A DNA stretch of 64,000 nucleotides from Paraphysoderma sedebokerense (lineage: Eukaryota; Blastocladiomycota; Physodermatomycetes; Physodermatales; Physodermataceae), in contig JAHLJZ010000004.1 in NCBI GenBank assembly GCA_025602915.1, positions 620,001 to 684,000 of the forward strand, given 5' to 3'. Below are positions 25,646 to 38,114 of the stretch, one piece after another. Both the position numbers and the translations under genes were made by a program. Each line of letters begins with the position of its first letter. The first letter of the stretch is position 1. A model generated the notes under the pieces. It was not told the DNA's origin. It did not search any database and saw nothing but the letters and a program-made list of their open reading frames with translations.

Positions 25646-25828
25646 CTGATGTGAATAACTGATAGTACGAGTGATATGGCCTCCATAAGTCCATCAATGT
25701 TTATACCACGTGACTTGTAAAGACACAATCTGGTATCTGTTGTAGTGTGAGTGGATCATGGAAGCAGTCGATGTAGGGACGTTGGATTAGATTGAATAGT
25801 CCATCATCCGATACAACAAAAGCTGCTT
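25646..25828. promoter_or_regulatory. Bidirectional promoter of SNRNP40 and ING gene with CACGTG box
   Basis: Only 183 bp separate the two start codons, so the promoters must overlap. A CACGTG E-box lies at 25707-25712, roughly midway. No clear TATA box was seen for either gene. Confidence 0.55.
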
Positions 25829-27535
25829 ATGGTTGCGATGGGTGATCTCTCATCGTATTTGGAGGACTATCTTTCTAGTACGTTTGTTGTTTTGTCAGAG
25901 CCATGTCGCTTTCCCATCTATGGTCAATGATATCATATCACAGAAAAAGAGTGGCATCGGTCAGATAACGCAGGGCTGATATATTTATTCCCATATTTCT
26001 GTATTGGTACAGGTCTAGACAATCTACCGGCAGAACTAGAACACTACTTCACTGAGCTGCGACAGAAAGATGTTGAATTTCAAGGTAAATTGATGATATG
26101 CGTTGTATTAAATGCTTTCAAAGATCCGTCAGCAGTTGTTGACCCTCGTATTTATACTTAATTCCTAAAATTGCCGCTTTGTAATGCTGTGTACATGAAT
26201 TATTCTCGTCCGCCTTCACCATCTGTCTCCGAAATCCTAGATGTCCGCTCGGCGATACGTCAAAAAGAGATAACTTATTTCAAGATTCGTAAAGGAACTG
26301 CTCCTGAAGAAAAGGAGAAAGAATTAGTGGAATCGATTAAAACAGATTACGCAAAAGTTCAAGAATTAAGCGATGAGAAGATCAGAATCGCTGATAGGAG
26401 TTTGGCATTGGTGCAATTCCCTACCTTTATCTCATGTTATCTTTTTCTCGACCTCACACATTCTTATGCTCTGACGATAGCTTGATAGACATATTAAACG
26501 TATGGATGAAGATGTGATGAGGATTCGAGACGATTGGGCTGATTTCACCCCAGAGACTCAAGAGATGAATAATGTTGACATCGATACAACATTGGGTCTG
26601 TTATCATATGCTTATCCCGTTTTCTTGCCAGGAACGAAGGTTCTTAGTATTAATGTTATATTACATGGAACAGCGAGATTATCTCGATATGAATCGCCTC
26701 TGCCTTCATTAACAGCCCGTCGTCCCAACGCTCCTAACGTTATCAACATTTCCGCCACCCCCACTCCACATCATCGAATGCCTCACCTCCCACAAAGCGC
26801 ACCCATACCGAATATATCTTCTCGACAGCCTTTAATGGGGGCAACACCCTCACAGCTTGGAGCCGGACCGCCGTTGGCCTCACTCACAGGAAGCTCCTTA
26901 ACTCCTTTAGGCACATCCATGGGTCCCAGAAGTACGATCATAATTTCAACATTAATTCTAATATGTTATAACCTCTATTAACCAGGATTTTTTGTATTAG
27001 AGCGACGCACAAGTTCCTTAAGCGCGAACGCCCAACGTCGTAAACGAATGAGAAGGTAGATCATAACATTCGATTATTTACTGTTTTGCGTTGGCCGTAG
27101 CTGCTCACGAATTAATTGTTACAGTCAAACGCCCGACGAATCTTCTCCTCCTCCAGGAGGCCTCAAACAGCACATTGGTATGAAGAAAGAACGAAATCAC
27201 GGCCGCGATGACGACGACAATCAGGACAATGCGTTATACTGTTTGTGTCGGCAGGTGATTACATTCCTACCTAAAAATCATTTGACGAAATTGCTGATCA
27301 TGAATTTTTGCAATCAGGTATCGTATGGCGATATGGTTGCGTGCGATGCAGAGGACTGCCCATATGAATGGTTTCATTATGAATGCGTTGGTACGTACCA
27401 TCACTATTAAAGGTTTTGGAATCTGGATTTCTGTGTGTTAATGAAGCTTTGACGCTGGCAGGTCTTTCGGTGCAACCTGAAGGGCAATGGTTCTGTCCTG
27501 AATGTACAAAAAGACGGCGGAAAAATATACGATAG
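25829..27535 (+). CDS. ING-family PHD-finger protein (Yng2/ING-like)
   Basis: Eight exons: 25829-25877, 26013-26084, 26241-26410, 26481-26931, 27001-27055, 27125-27254, 27318-27390, 27462-27535, giving 357 residues. The N-terminal ING helices read [27 protein letters not shown] and [17 protein letters not shown] Pro-rich linker and a basic nuclear signal (KRRTSS...QRRKRMRR) lead to the C-terminal PHD finger: [41 protein letters not shown] proteins read H3K4me3 and sit in histone acetyltransferase (NuA4-like) or deacetylase complexes. A hydrophobic stretch in exon 4 ([12 protein letters not shown]) is unusual for the linker and may hide a small frame-preserving intron. Donor GTGCAA at 26411 is weak but gives the conserved frame. 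Start could also be the Met three codons later. Confidence 0.9.
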
Positions 27536-28508
27536 CCCTTCTGTACCGAGAATCAACGTTTCATGGATGATTCTGAATACTGGGTCTACCTTTGCGATAT
27601 GATCAAGACAGTGGTGATAAATTGTATATATAAATTGAGCTGTGGTTTCCTACTGGGTTTTGCAGTATTGACTCGATCGCATCGGGCAATTTTGGTCATT
27701 TTGGGCAAATACATAAATATTAATTCTCTACCACATACATGTTTATTATTTTAGTGTCATATAATTCAAAAAACACAATAGGCTTTCAATCCCTTCCAAT
27801 GCTTACAGGTAGCATCAACACTTTTGCTCACCAGTTTTGGGTTGAAATGTCTGCTGTCCAAGGCCGCAGTATCCCGGTGGTTCGTTGGCGATACTTGGCT
27901 TAGACATAAGTACCGACATTACCGCTTCTATCATTGAAGCCGGTTTTGATCACACATCCATCTATATTTGACAATTGCACACATATGCGCTTATGTAATA
28001 TGTATTCAATTCCATGCTTAAATTCGCGCCGCTTCTGTTTTTTCATCGTCCTAGCCAATCTTACTAATGCCCATTAGATGCAATCAAGAAAGCACCATAT
28101 CTCACGTATCAGTTGGTTTGGACAGCAGCAATTGTGGGCCCAGAATGCATGGTGACATGTCTGGGACAGTTCTTCCTAATTAAGTAACAAGTAATGTATC
28201 ACAGCACATCTACGAAACCATTGAGGTAATCTACGATTTGTGTGAGAGCGGATTGTGCCATATTAGCCAACCGCGTAGATTGGCTGCCGTCAGCGGTGGC
28301 TTCCCTCGCCACTGAATTACGGTTGATACTATTCTCGCGTGATTTTTCAATTTGTTTCGAACCAACGTTAACTGTTCCCGCTTCCAGAACCAGTTCTATA
28401 AATAAGCAAAAGAAGCGGATTACAACCAGCTATATAAAGGAACCGTCATATATATTGGTCTACTTCATTATCCAAATATCAAATTCGAAAACAGTACGCA
28501 TACTCAAA
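27536..28508. other. Spacer with upstream region of Reeler gene
   Basis: About 970 bp between the ING stop and the Reeler start. I see no convincing coding region, tRNA box pattern or repeat. The last 80 bp hold a TATA box (listed). The open frame running into the Reeler start from 28242 is an upstream extension with no signal peptide and is not favoured. Confidence 0.5.
28431..28440 (+). promoter_or_regulatory. TATA box of Reeler gene
   Basis: TATATAAAGG lies 78 bp upstream of the ATG at 28509; a second TATA-like word CTATAAATA occurs at about 28396. One of the few clear TATA elements in the window, in keeping with a possibly regulated surface-protein gene. Confidence 0.6.
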
Positions 28509-29439
28509 ATGTTGCCAGCAGTTCTACTAGCCACAATCCTCTTGTTCTCCAGTGTTTCCGCGAACAGTTCAGGCTCACCAATCTGTTCAGTTGATGAAGC
28601 TGCTATCGTAAGCCATCTTGTATTTATTATCCTAAGGTCACTTCAATGCACTAACTTGGTTGCCACTTTTCAAAGGCCCGGGGGATGGGAGGGTCGAATA
28701 GTAATCTGGGTTACTCTATCGCCGTGAAGGGCAATACAACTACATACTCCAACACCCCACTCGAAATTGCGATCCAAGGTACAGCGGCATACGGCGGTTT
28801 GGTGCTCTTTGTCGAAAATGCTTCAGGAAACAAAGTCGGAACATGGAAGTTCCCTTCTGGACTCTTTCAAAAATTGAGTAGTTGTGAGGGGGTCACTCAT
28901 ACTAACCAACTGGTATCGACAAAGAATCAAATCACTGCTCCACGTAAGTAAAGCTTTCTTCGTTGCAAATTTTAGAATTTAGAAACTGCTATTTGAGACA
29001 ATTCTGCTTGAAAATCGGTGCCTCTGTCTGCTCCCAATTGATCCAAAAGATATGACGGTTTTAGTAACGCTGATTTGCTTTACAATGTTACATAGCTAAA
29101 TTTACCTGGACCCCATCTGGAGATTCATCGGGACCGCTCAGCATCAAGGCAGTAGTAGTCCAAGGCCCGCGCAATAGATGGCAGGTTTTGCAGCCATATA
29201 AACTCGGTAAGTTCACTTTGACTTCCTACGCTGCCACCGGTTCTATCGGCGCTTTATCATCCTACGCTTATAATCTGATCCTAACTTGCTATCCTAATCT
29301 AGCTGCAGACGCTAATGCTCCGAAAGGTACCGGTTCAACAAGTAACAACCCCAATAGTGCCGCTCAATCCATGGGCCATGGTTCACTCGGGCTTGGCTCC
29401 ATCGCTGCAGTAGGACTTGCTGGACTGGCATTCATGTAA
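28509..29439 (+). CDS. Secreted Reeler-domain protein, probably GPI-anchored
   Basis: Four exons: 28509-28607, 28676-28943, 29096-29206, 29303-29439, giving 204 residues. It has a signal peptide (MLPAVLLATILLFSSVSANS), a Reeler-like beta domain (GYSIAVKG...LEIAIQG...YGGLVLFVENASG, then VTHTNQLV and KFTWTPSG with SIKAVVVQG), and a C-terminal Ser/Asn-rich stretch ending in a hydrophobic tail (LGLGSIAAVGLAGLAFM), the pattern of a GPI-anchor signal. Reeler domains are extracellular and found with ferric-reductase-like or defence proteins; function here is unknown. The third intron (29207-29302) is 96 nt, a multiple of three, and free of stops, so retention would insert 32 residues. The domain call rests on pattern and short motifs. 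Confidence 0.75.
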
Positions 29440-30189
29440 CTTTTGTGTAATTAGTACTTTGTATGAAAAATTTTCTTATGTATTGTATCGTTTATAATGC
29501 GTTCCTTGAGTATTCGATAGTAATGTTAGAGTAATGCTTGGATCAGTAAAGTTAAATATCTTGTCCATTTAAATACGACATTTCTATCATCCTTATCGGA
29601 ATCCTTTGTAGTTCCTAGTTCGTTGTGTCCAATATTGGACATCACATCGGCCTAGTGTAGGTTCACATTCTGAATCCACAGTTTATATAGTGCCACTGCA
29701 TGCAGCTAACTGTTATCCAACAATTTCTTCCGCTCTGAATGATGCAACCTCAGGAATCAGTTTCTGCAATAACAAACCGCCTTACCCTTCATTTTATAGC
29801 CAAAGGGTAGATTGTTCCCTGATAGTCCATATTTTCGGACTTCGACGTCGGGCGGCCCATATATCTGAGCGCATGATTTAGATAGAGCTATCATAGATTA
29901 AGCTTACGTAACATCAAGTCACCCGGTGATCTCGATACCGCCTGTCGTCATTCCTGATGCAGGAATCCGTTGTCCGGCGAGTGCCTTCTGATACGTTTGG
30001 CTCCGAAATAATACATTAGAGGTATTTGCATCGTCTATATATATTGGACGCCCCCTCTGAAATGGAGTTTGCTTCTGGCCCGACCCCTTCGTAATACGTC
30101 TTTAATTAAATTCCCAGCAAGTCCTACCGCTCAGCCACTGCGAGTACCTACACTTCCGTCTTCTGTCGACATCAAACTCAGCAACTGCG
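29440..30189. other. Spacer between Reeler and MFS genes
   Basis: A 750-bp tandem spacer. It includes the Reeler 3' UTR and the MFS upstream region with a TATA-like CTATATATATTGG at about 30035. No gene, RNA or repeat could be supported. Confidence 0.5.
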
Positions 30190-32406
30190 ATGACCTCCAA
30201 ATCGCAGACGACTGTTAAGTCTCGTCTGCACAAAGAATTAAAGAGTTCATCAGACTCAACAGCCTCCTTCTCCCCATTACCTCCCGCCTCTGATGGAACT
30301 TGCCCACCTATCTCATCCAAAGCAGACGACAGTTCAGTCATATCTGAATCTTTCAAGCCGAAACGAAATGTATCCCCATACCCTTTACTCTTTGTTATGT
30401 TTTTTGCCGCCTTGACTTTATCAATGATAGTTGCACCATTTCAGCAAATTGTTCTTCGATTAGTATGCGTACAGTATTACAGCGGCAACACTCTAGGGTT
30501 CAAATCATTGTTCGGGATTATACCACATCCGAATCAGAATTTCCTTCTCAATGAAACCATTTCTAATCCAGATGAAATAACAGCTGAAATGTGTAATATA
30601 CCAGAAGTACAAGCCCAGTCAACGACATTTCTTATGACCACACAGTTACTTCAAACTGTCCCTGCAATGTTTACGACTACGATATATGGCAAGCTAAGCG
30701 ACAATCCCAGATTCGGTAGGAAGCCCTTCATGCTGATGCCGTTACTAGGAAATTCGGTATGTTGTTAACCCAGAGTAATTCGTGTTATATAATTGATAGG
30801 CGGGACAACGCTAACCAGTTCCCTATGCAGATCAACCTGATTGCCATATTGTTGATTGATCGGTTTCAATTACCATTAGCTACACTCGCAGCAGGTTACT
30901 TTTTAGAAGGGTTTACCGGGAGCTTTAGCACAGTCATGAGCTGTATGTATTCCTTCATGGCCTCTTCTCCGCAGACTTGAATTGCCGTTTATTGACTTGT
31001 GTCGGTTCTTATTGCGCGACAGGCCTTTTCGCTTATGTCACAGACACAGTACCTGTCGCTTCCCGGACAATAATATTTACTCTAATTGAAGGTGCCTTCT
31101 TCCTTGGCTTCACTGTTGGGCCGCTTCTAATGGCCTTCATCATTTCGCAAACGAAGTCAAACATAACTATATTTTACGTTGCTCTCATCGGAAACATTCT
31201 TACGGTATCGTTCTTATGGTTCTGGGTCAAAGAAAGCCGAGATTACGATCCGACGAAAGATGATAAACGGGGTTGGAGTATCTGGAAATTAGCAAAGGAG
31301 TACTGTAACATATTCAACAGCCTTAAAGTGTTGATCGAACCGTTTTCTAGGGCAAGACTTATTCTAATTGGGATATTCTTAGTCATTCAGGTAATTTTGC
31401 ATATCATTCGATCAACAGTAGCTTCTTATTAACCAGCACTTTCTCCGATCTCAGATTTGCTTCCGTGGCTTCATGTTAGTATTCATTGTGTACACAAATG
31501 CTCGATTCGGGTGGACAAGTAAAGAAGATGGATACTACTTTTTCATTCAATGTCTCGCCAAAATCGTCGCTATTGGTCTTTTAACTCCCTTAGTTTCTTG
31601 GATTTCGGGTGTCCCTTTACGCTCTCCATCCAAGACCGAAGAAGTAGTAGATATGGAAGTTGAGCAGGCATCAGCTTCTTCCTCGTCGTCCTCATCACAC
31701 GAAGGAAAGTGCTGTGCTCACATTCCGCACGAGGACGAAGACAACGAAGTTCCAACCGAATTTACCCAGTTATTGAATAGTGACATTGCTGATGTGGAAA
31801 AGTCCATAGTTGCGCAAGATAGAGAGCAGAAACCTGGAGTTTGGCTGGATGGAATACTTATTAAGTCAGGATTGCTCATTTATTGCTTCGCTTTTTTCGC
31901 GTTTGGATTGGCGAATGAAGGATGGATGTTTTATGCTAGTATGTATTGTTATCCCAAAAATGAGCTTGGAAGGAGTGATATGAAAAACTCTGACATGATT
32001 TATCTTTCCTCTCTTAAAGTCACCATTTTCGATTCGGCGGCCATTCTTCTGTTTCCTTCATTAAGAGCAACAATAACGAAAACTGTCGAGCAATCGAAAC
32101 AAGGAACCCTGTACGTTCTATTTTTTTATCAATAACATTTGATTTGCAATTTCATGCTGACTATCTCTGTCTCCTTCACTCAGCCTGTCGTCGCTCGGTA
32201 TTCTTGAATCGATAGCTGGGATTCTCTCTCCTATAATTTTTAATACAATTTACACCGCAACTGTTTCAACTCATCCGAACATCATATTCTTCGTGATAGG
32301 TGTTGCCTATTTTCTTGCGTTCTTGGTTTCGTTGGTGGTAAGACGTCGAGAAATAGGTGTAAAGGAAGAAAACAATGCCGAAGAGTTCACTGACGAAGAC
32401 TCGTAA
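30190..32406 (+). CDS. Major facilitator superfamily transporter
   Basis: Five exons: 30190-30756, 30831-30942, 31023-31390, 31455-32110, 32184-32406, giving 641 residues. About twelve transmembrane helices are visible in two blocks, separated by a large acidic Ser-rich cytoplasmic loop (about 430-490, ASASSSSSSSHEGKC). The loop between helices 2 and 3 has the MFS signature G-x3-D-x2-G-R/K-R/K as GKLSDNPRFGRKP. A long first extracellular loop carries a sequon and two cysteines. The layout resembles the SLC46/proton-coupled folate transporter group common in fungi, but substrate cannot be read from sequence. The join 30942|31023 was chosen because it gives MSCLFAYVTD, the usual AYxxD of this family. 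Confidence 0.85.
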
Positions 32407-32697
32407 TGCTCCAAGCGGTGACCAGAAATTTTGATACAAGTGTACATAGATTTGGTTGTTCTCCCCTTGTATTGTGTTAAATACTACATACAAATTTTTC
32501 CGCGAATTTACAATTCTACTACACAACAGCTGCATGCATCAGAAATCATGCAATTGTCAGAAGAGATAACTTTGATCTACATTTTAATCAATGGAGCAGA
32601 AGTTCATTTTCCCATCCTAGATGGCATTCGCAAAACTCGGCATTCTCGTTGCAATCAAATCTTCAGCGCTCAGGACTCGCCGCCGCGCCTTCTTGCG

Positions 32698-35411
32698 TTA
32701 GAAATACTCCTCTTCATCATCATCGTCGCTGTCATCATTCTCATTATTATCTTCAATTTCCTCTACCACAACACCGCTATTTAAAATCTCATCAAATTCG
32801 TCCTCGTCTATTCCCATATCACCCCTTTCCTCATCGTCGTCGTCACCGAAGACGTCGGCGTATTCTGAAGGAACTGTGTGGGGGTGAGATATGCATTTTT
32901 TAGTGAGACAAAAAAGGAACTCGTAAATCACACTCGAGACGTAAAATATAATTTGAAAGAATACTAACATGATTCAGAGATATTAGAAGACTCCGCCTCA
33001 CCCGTTTTTATGAAACCAGGCTGTACTGATTGAAGATTCGTCATGAACTCTTCGACCTACAAAAGTTCGCGGTTCAAGAATAAGCGACCTCTGCACTTGT
33101 ATGTCATAAACATTTCCGGTACAAATGAAAGTATCCACAAGCTACCTTATCTTTAATGCTGGTGTTCTCCCTTGCTTTTGTCTTCTCTTTGAGATGATGA
33201 TTCTTTCTTGTGTCTAGGATACTGGGTTCGTTTTCTATGTCCATTACTATAGGTTCCAGGTCTTCCGGTGGCGGCTCGTAGCTCGTCTTATTCACGATGG
33301 ATCGTCGACGTGCCCTAATGCGAGCTCGAAGCAGCAGTATAATACCTTTATAATACCATCCATCCACCGGCTGTTACAACACAGAGCGAGAGAAGTTGAC
33401 ATATTAGCCATATCAATTGCAAGCCCTAAGGCAGTTAGAGTAAACGAAAGATAAACCAACATGACAGGCATCTCGCAAATATTCTGTTGTATCCACCAAT
33501 TCTTTCAGTATCGGATCGACTAAGTCACAAAGTTGAAAGATTGCACTATCTACTGATTTTTCAGATATGCCATCGAAAATGTACTTTTGGGTGCTTCATT
33601 AAAGTTTCTATTGTAAGTTCTACAGATAGATCTAGGCCGGACAGAAAATCCGAGGTATAATTAAAGCACGTACTCATCTCCCTGATCGGTATCTGCTTCT
33701 GTCGGAATGTTCAAAATGCCATCATTTACAACCCCTCTCCTTTTCGCACGACTTAAAGGCCTGACTTTATTCATATTACGTGCATCGAGTGTTTGATAAC
33801 TGCACCGCGTCGAGCAATGTAAGTTTGAAGAAAAAAATTCATGGATATTCCGAGACTTACAAGCGACAGTCTTTATGCTGTTTTGGATCGAATCCAAATC
33901 GCACCCACGCCAACTTCCAAGGTCCAGTGGACATGTAATACGAGACAAAAGGTAGTAACCTGTGACATGGTCGACTTAATCGTAAGCCTGGAAACCCGGC
34001 AAAAAGACAAAGGAAAACTTAAACGGACTTTTTCATATACTTCCTATCTTTCGGGGGGAGATTATACATGCATGCAGTTCGAGTCCATACAGGTCGTTCA
34101 TCGAAGAGCTATCGATTTATTAACTAAGTCAGCAACTGTCGAGCTAGGAGCAATGTCGGAACGAGCAAATCCCACCTTTTTGATTCGCTCAATACTACCT
34201 TCTGGTACTGACTTAATGTATTTTGCCATTATCGGCAATGGCTCAGTCGGAATGTCAGTGCAGTCAAACTCGATCGATTGAATTTCAATGTAACCAGTTT
34301 TAGATCGGTTTACTAGTTTGACCGTCATTTCCTATTCAATAATATTGGAAAGACTGTCTTAGATCAAGAGGTTGATCTATCGGCGACAATGCACGTACCC
34401 CTTCGGCGTTCTGTATAGCCACTCGAACTACCGCCGGATTCTGTCGGCAGCTAGATATGGATAGTAATTAATATGTCTAGTGCTGATGAAGATGAAGAAA
34501 TGGGCAAACGCACGCATAATTCAGGGGCCACTCCAGACGTGAAAACATTGGGGGAGGAAAATTTCGCAAATTATCTAAATCTGTGTCATTCGTATCAAAC
34601 TTGAATGCCTTTATTCCTTCCACTATTATAGAGTATTGAGCATGGGCGGATGATACGAAGAAGCTGAGTTTTCACTTACTGTCGAGGTTCGTCATATTCT
34701 TTCGTAATCTTACAATCGGATCATTCGGATCGCATAGCCATTGAAAATCCGCGATGCCTCAATAAAAAAGGAATCAACATGCAGTCAAGTTAAAAACCCT
34801 GCCGAATGACCCAGGCGAGTGTGAAAGAAACCAGAGACGATTGCCCGAAATCGGCCTAACTGAGATTACCTCTGTGTCGGCAGGTCTTTATACAATATCC
34901 TAATATTTCGGCCTTCATTTCCCAGGGATGACTGTTTGGCGTATTTGCATCATAGTCAACACTCATAGCACTTGGATCAGAATTCGGCTTTCTACGGATC
35001 TTCCGCCTCCTTCGAATTTTCACGACAAGATTCGCCGTTTTAACAACGTCACCATGGATTGGATGAGAAAAAGGATCAGTAGGTCGATATCGCAACTCTA
35101 AAGATCCTGTTTCATTGAAACACTTCAATTCAGGTTTGATGAAATAGCACGGAAGGATTCAACCAAACGTCAGTGCTGGGTACAGTTAAGCATAGTTAGC
35201 TTTCGAGGAAACTGCAATAAAATACATTTTCAATTCTTTTCCATCCTCCCAGTGTTTCCCATATTTTGTCGACGTTGTCAATATAACCAGGATATTCGAT
35301 ACAGTTGAACTCTTTTTTAGGGAGTGTGTGCCTGGGGGCTCGTGGATAATCGAGAGAGGACGATTCTGTTACTACAGTGATCCTCTTTGAAATTATGGGC
35401 AATTCGGACAT
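32698..35411 (-). CDS. TFC1: TFIIIC subunit Tfc1/GTF3C5 (tau95)
   Basis: Thirteen exons: 35411-35226, 35122-34870, 34757-34680, 34622-34514, 34450-34399, 34331-34176, 34108-34041, 33959-33861, 33799-33674, 33593-33461, 33370-33146, 33056-32969, 32873-32698, giving 582 residues. Conserved landmarks appear in family order: FNCIEYPGYIDNVDKIWETL, LELRYRPTDPFSHPIHGDV, GIADFQWL, FPPPMFSRLEWPLNY, IKKLFDERPVWTR, LLPFVSYYMSTGPWKLAWVR, FGFDPK, FYQTLDAR, YIFDG, LCDLVDP, and an acidic C-terminal tail (DDDDEERGDMGIDEDEFDE) typical of tau95. It binds the A box of tRNA-type promoters and helps recruit TFIIIB for RNA polymerase III. Two donors are unusual (GTTGGT at 33460, GTGCGT at 34513). It has the most exons in the window. 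Confidence 0.93.
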
Positions 35412-35618
35412 TCTGTGAATTTTCTATATAGAGAGAAGGACCTATGCTTTTGGACGGTACGGCCCGTAAAATGTGCTCAGTAACTTGGTGTGATTTCTGG
35501 CGCCTTTAACTGCTTGAAAACTTGATAATTCCTTTCACCATTCCTTCTATCTCACCTTTCTCCAACATTACTATCTCGAAGTAGTCATTACTTCCAATCT
35601 ACATTCGCCTGTTAAAGT

Positions 35619-36678
35619 ATGGAGAAAAAGAAACAGCCCTCCTTATTTTGGCTCCTTGTCCGCTTAATTCCTTTATTGGCGCTAGCAGTCTCATGTGTTT
35701 CCGGAGTTGTGTATTTGTTCATGACATTGCCGGGTTTAGAAGGCCAAGGAGGGTTGAAGAGATTACAATTACAAAGTATGGATGATATTAAAGGTACTCA
35801 ATATAATTTTATACAAAACATACGAAAAAATGGGGCAATGTAAGGCTAAATAAATCTATATTCTATTATCAGCATTCGTCCGGTTATTACAGCAATACTC
35901 TGAGACAAATTACTCTCATGTATTCTTTCTGTACAGTTCGTTCTATTTAACGAAACAAATGTTTTCGATTCCTGGATCAACGGCCCTGGTATAAACCCCT
36001 ATTTCATCTTCTGTCCTTTATCGTTATTGAGATGAAAATAACTCTTACATTACTCCATACCGCAGAATGTGATAGCCGGAGCACTTTACGGTCTCTTTGG
36101 TTTTTTGTTGGTCTGTACGTTGACAGCACTAGGAGCGACTGGTTGCTACTTATTATCCAAGTTCTTCGGTGGACCTTTGATTGAGAGGTGGTTCCTGGCA
36201 GAGAGCGAATCTGTGGATGTAAAATCCAAGGGTAAAGGAAAGGGAAGATTGTCGAAGTTGCGGATTCAAATTGAAAGAGAAAGACGAAAGGGAGATCTCT
36301 TCTTTTATCTCCTTTTTATGAGATTGTTCCCATTTACACCGAACTGGTATGTTGTATTGTTGAAACATCTGTGATTCCCCATCATCAACCTGACCTGAAC
36401 TTTACAACTGCAGGCTTCTAAACATTGTCTCGCCTTACCTCTCAGTTCCCATCCACTTGTTCTCCGCTAGTATTTTTCTTGGATTACTGCCATACAATTT
36501 TATTACGACTCAAGCGGGATCTATGCTGTCGACGATAAATTCAACGTCAGACATATTCCAAACGGCGCAGATGGTGAAATTGGCAGGCATAGCAGCTATG
36601 GCGCTTGTGCCGTTATTTATAAAAAAGAAGTTTGGGAATAAAGTGACGGAGTTGGAAGAAAACGAAAAAGAACAATAA
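35619..36678 (+). CDS. TMEM41-type VTT-domain membrane protein (lipid scramblase family)
   Basis: Four exons: 35619-35793, 35873-35988, 36066-36346, 36414-36678, giving 278 residues. An N-terminal helix is followed by the VTT/DedA core: QMFSIPGSTALN, AGALYGLFGFLLV, GATGCYLLSKFFG, FFYLLFMRLFPFTPNWLLNI, SPYLSVPIHLF and GLLPYNFITTQAGS. The NW-x2-NI-x-SP stretch and the re-entrant loops mark the TMEM41A/B subgroup, ER scramblases needed in animals for autophagosome and lipoprotein formation. A basic cytosolic insert (SKGKGKGRLSKLR) lies between the two re-entrant halves. It ends with a charged tail lacking a classical KKxx ER signal. Confidence 0.9.
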
Positions 36679-37175
36679 AGCATAATTACGAGATCTTTCA
36701 TCTATACAAAATGTACATCGCCGCCACACCGTATGATGGGTGCTATAAGCATACAGCGGCCGTACCTAAATCAATGTGCATTTATGTGTGAATATGTGTA
36801 TGTTATTCTCCTTGCGATTCGATAGCGGTTTCTCAGTGGTTTCTCTTTTCGTAGTGGGCCGTCAGGGCCCAATAATGCACGCGTGTAGTGGAGACAGGAA
36901 AGAGAGTCCAGACTCGAGACTTCCTCTGAGGTCGAGGATTTTTAGCATCTTTAGCTGGAGAATTGCGATAAAAATACTACAAACGAGTCATAACTGTTCC
37001 CTCCTGTTATAGTTTGTATCCAGACCGGTGTGGTACGTTGCGTCCATGCTCATTGTCATTCTTGCCTTGTTCGTCTAATTCGACTTGGTCTACCCGAGGA
37101 AAAAACATTTTGCTGTTACGTTGTCAGTATACTTACAAAATTTCAACAATTTCACTGTATCTAGATATCCCAGAC
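36679..37175. other. Spacer upstream of RGS gene
   Basis: Roughly 500 bp between the TMEM41-like stop and the RGS start. Two plus-strand open frames here (36776-37012, 37014-37334) have no domain; the second overlaps the RGS start in the same frame but has no support for its longer N terminus. Nothing else seen. Confidence 0.45.
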
Positions 37176-38114
37176 ATGGCACACAGTAAAAAAGTAACGC
37201 TCTATCAAGTTCTCATGAACGAAACTCCGGCACCTTATAATTTAGAGAGCTTTTATGGGTTTCTCAAAAAGGTATATGACGTGATGATTGCACTTCCATA
37301 TGCTCTGTTCTTTCGCTCAATACAGTTGCCCTAACAAAACTTCCATTTCGTATTAAATGTTCATTATTGCACACAATCTATTAAAATTATACAGGAATAC
37401 ACGGAGGAATTAGTCGACTTTTGGAATGAGGTCAAGAAGTATAGAGGAGATGTTGCGCCTCAATACAATATTAACCCGACCATGCCCATACCAGTAGTAT
37501 TCAGATTCATGCGCCATAGACGACAGTCCGCCAATTCCAGCAGCAGCAGCAGCAACGAAACTGAAAATTCTCCCACCCAGTCCAACCATTCCATAGCGAA
37601 CAACAATTCTGCCGCTACCCCACCTTCCTCCGCTCCAGCTGCAGACACTCCTCTATTCACTCAAGAAGTTTTAGAAGCTAAAGTAAACGCTATTATAGAG
37701 CAATATGTAGCTCCCGGTGCACCTCGAGAAGTTAATATTCCTGAAAAAACTCGTTTGCAGTTACTTAAAAATGTACAGGACAAACAGTACAACCCCGATA
37801 TCTTTAGACCGGCAATTCAATCAGTTTATGAGCTATTAAGAGAGCAATGTTTCCGTCGTTGGGCAATTAAGCAAACTCAGGGAACCCAAAGTCACGCCGC
37901 CGGTTTACAATACCGAGGCAGCATTTTCGTCGCTGAATCTAGTCAAGGAAATTCTAGCGTTAACATGAACCTGATCGCCAATACTAAAGACAGTTCAAAA
38001 GAAACGCCCAAAGAGAACGTCAAAGATATTATCGCGAAAATTGAAGAGAATGCCAGCAATAAAGAGAAAGATATTTCAAATGCAAAAGTCGCCAATTCAT
38101 CCATGCCGGTGTAA
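37176..38114 (+). CDS. RGS-domain protein with low-complexity insert
   Basis: Two exons, 37176-37271 and 37395-38114, giving 271 residues. The RGS fold starts at once: TLYQVLMNETPAPYNLESFY, FLKKEYTEELVDFWNEVKKY. A 70-residue Ser/Asn-rich insert (about 75-140) splits it, and the second half resumes with EVNIPEKTRLQLLKNV, YNPDIFRPAIQSVYELL and FRRW. RGS domains speed GTP hydrolysis by G-alpha subunits. Such fungal RGS proteins with an early domain and no other module are known. The tail is Lys/Ser/Asn-rich with no clear membrane anchor. Start: first Met, immediately before the domain. Confidence 0.88.

Noticed and set aside
27536-28508. Hidden RNA gene in the long spacer
   Set aside because: No tRNA boxes, snRNA Sm-site with stem, or rRNA-like block could be identified by eye.
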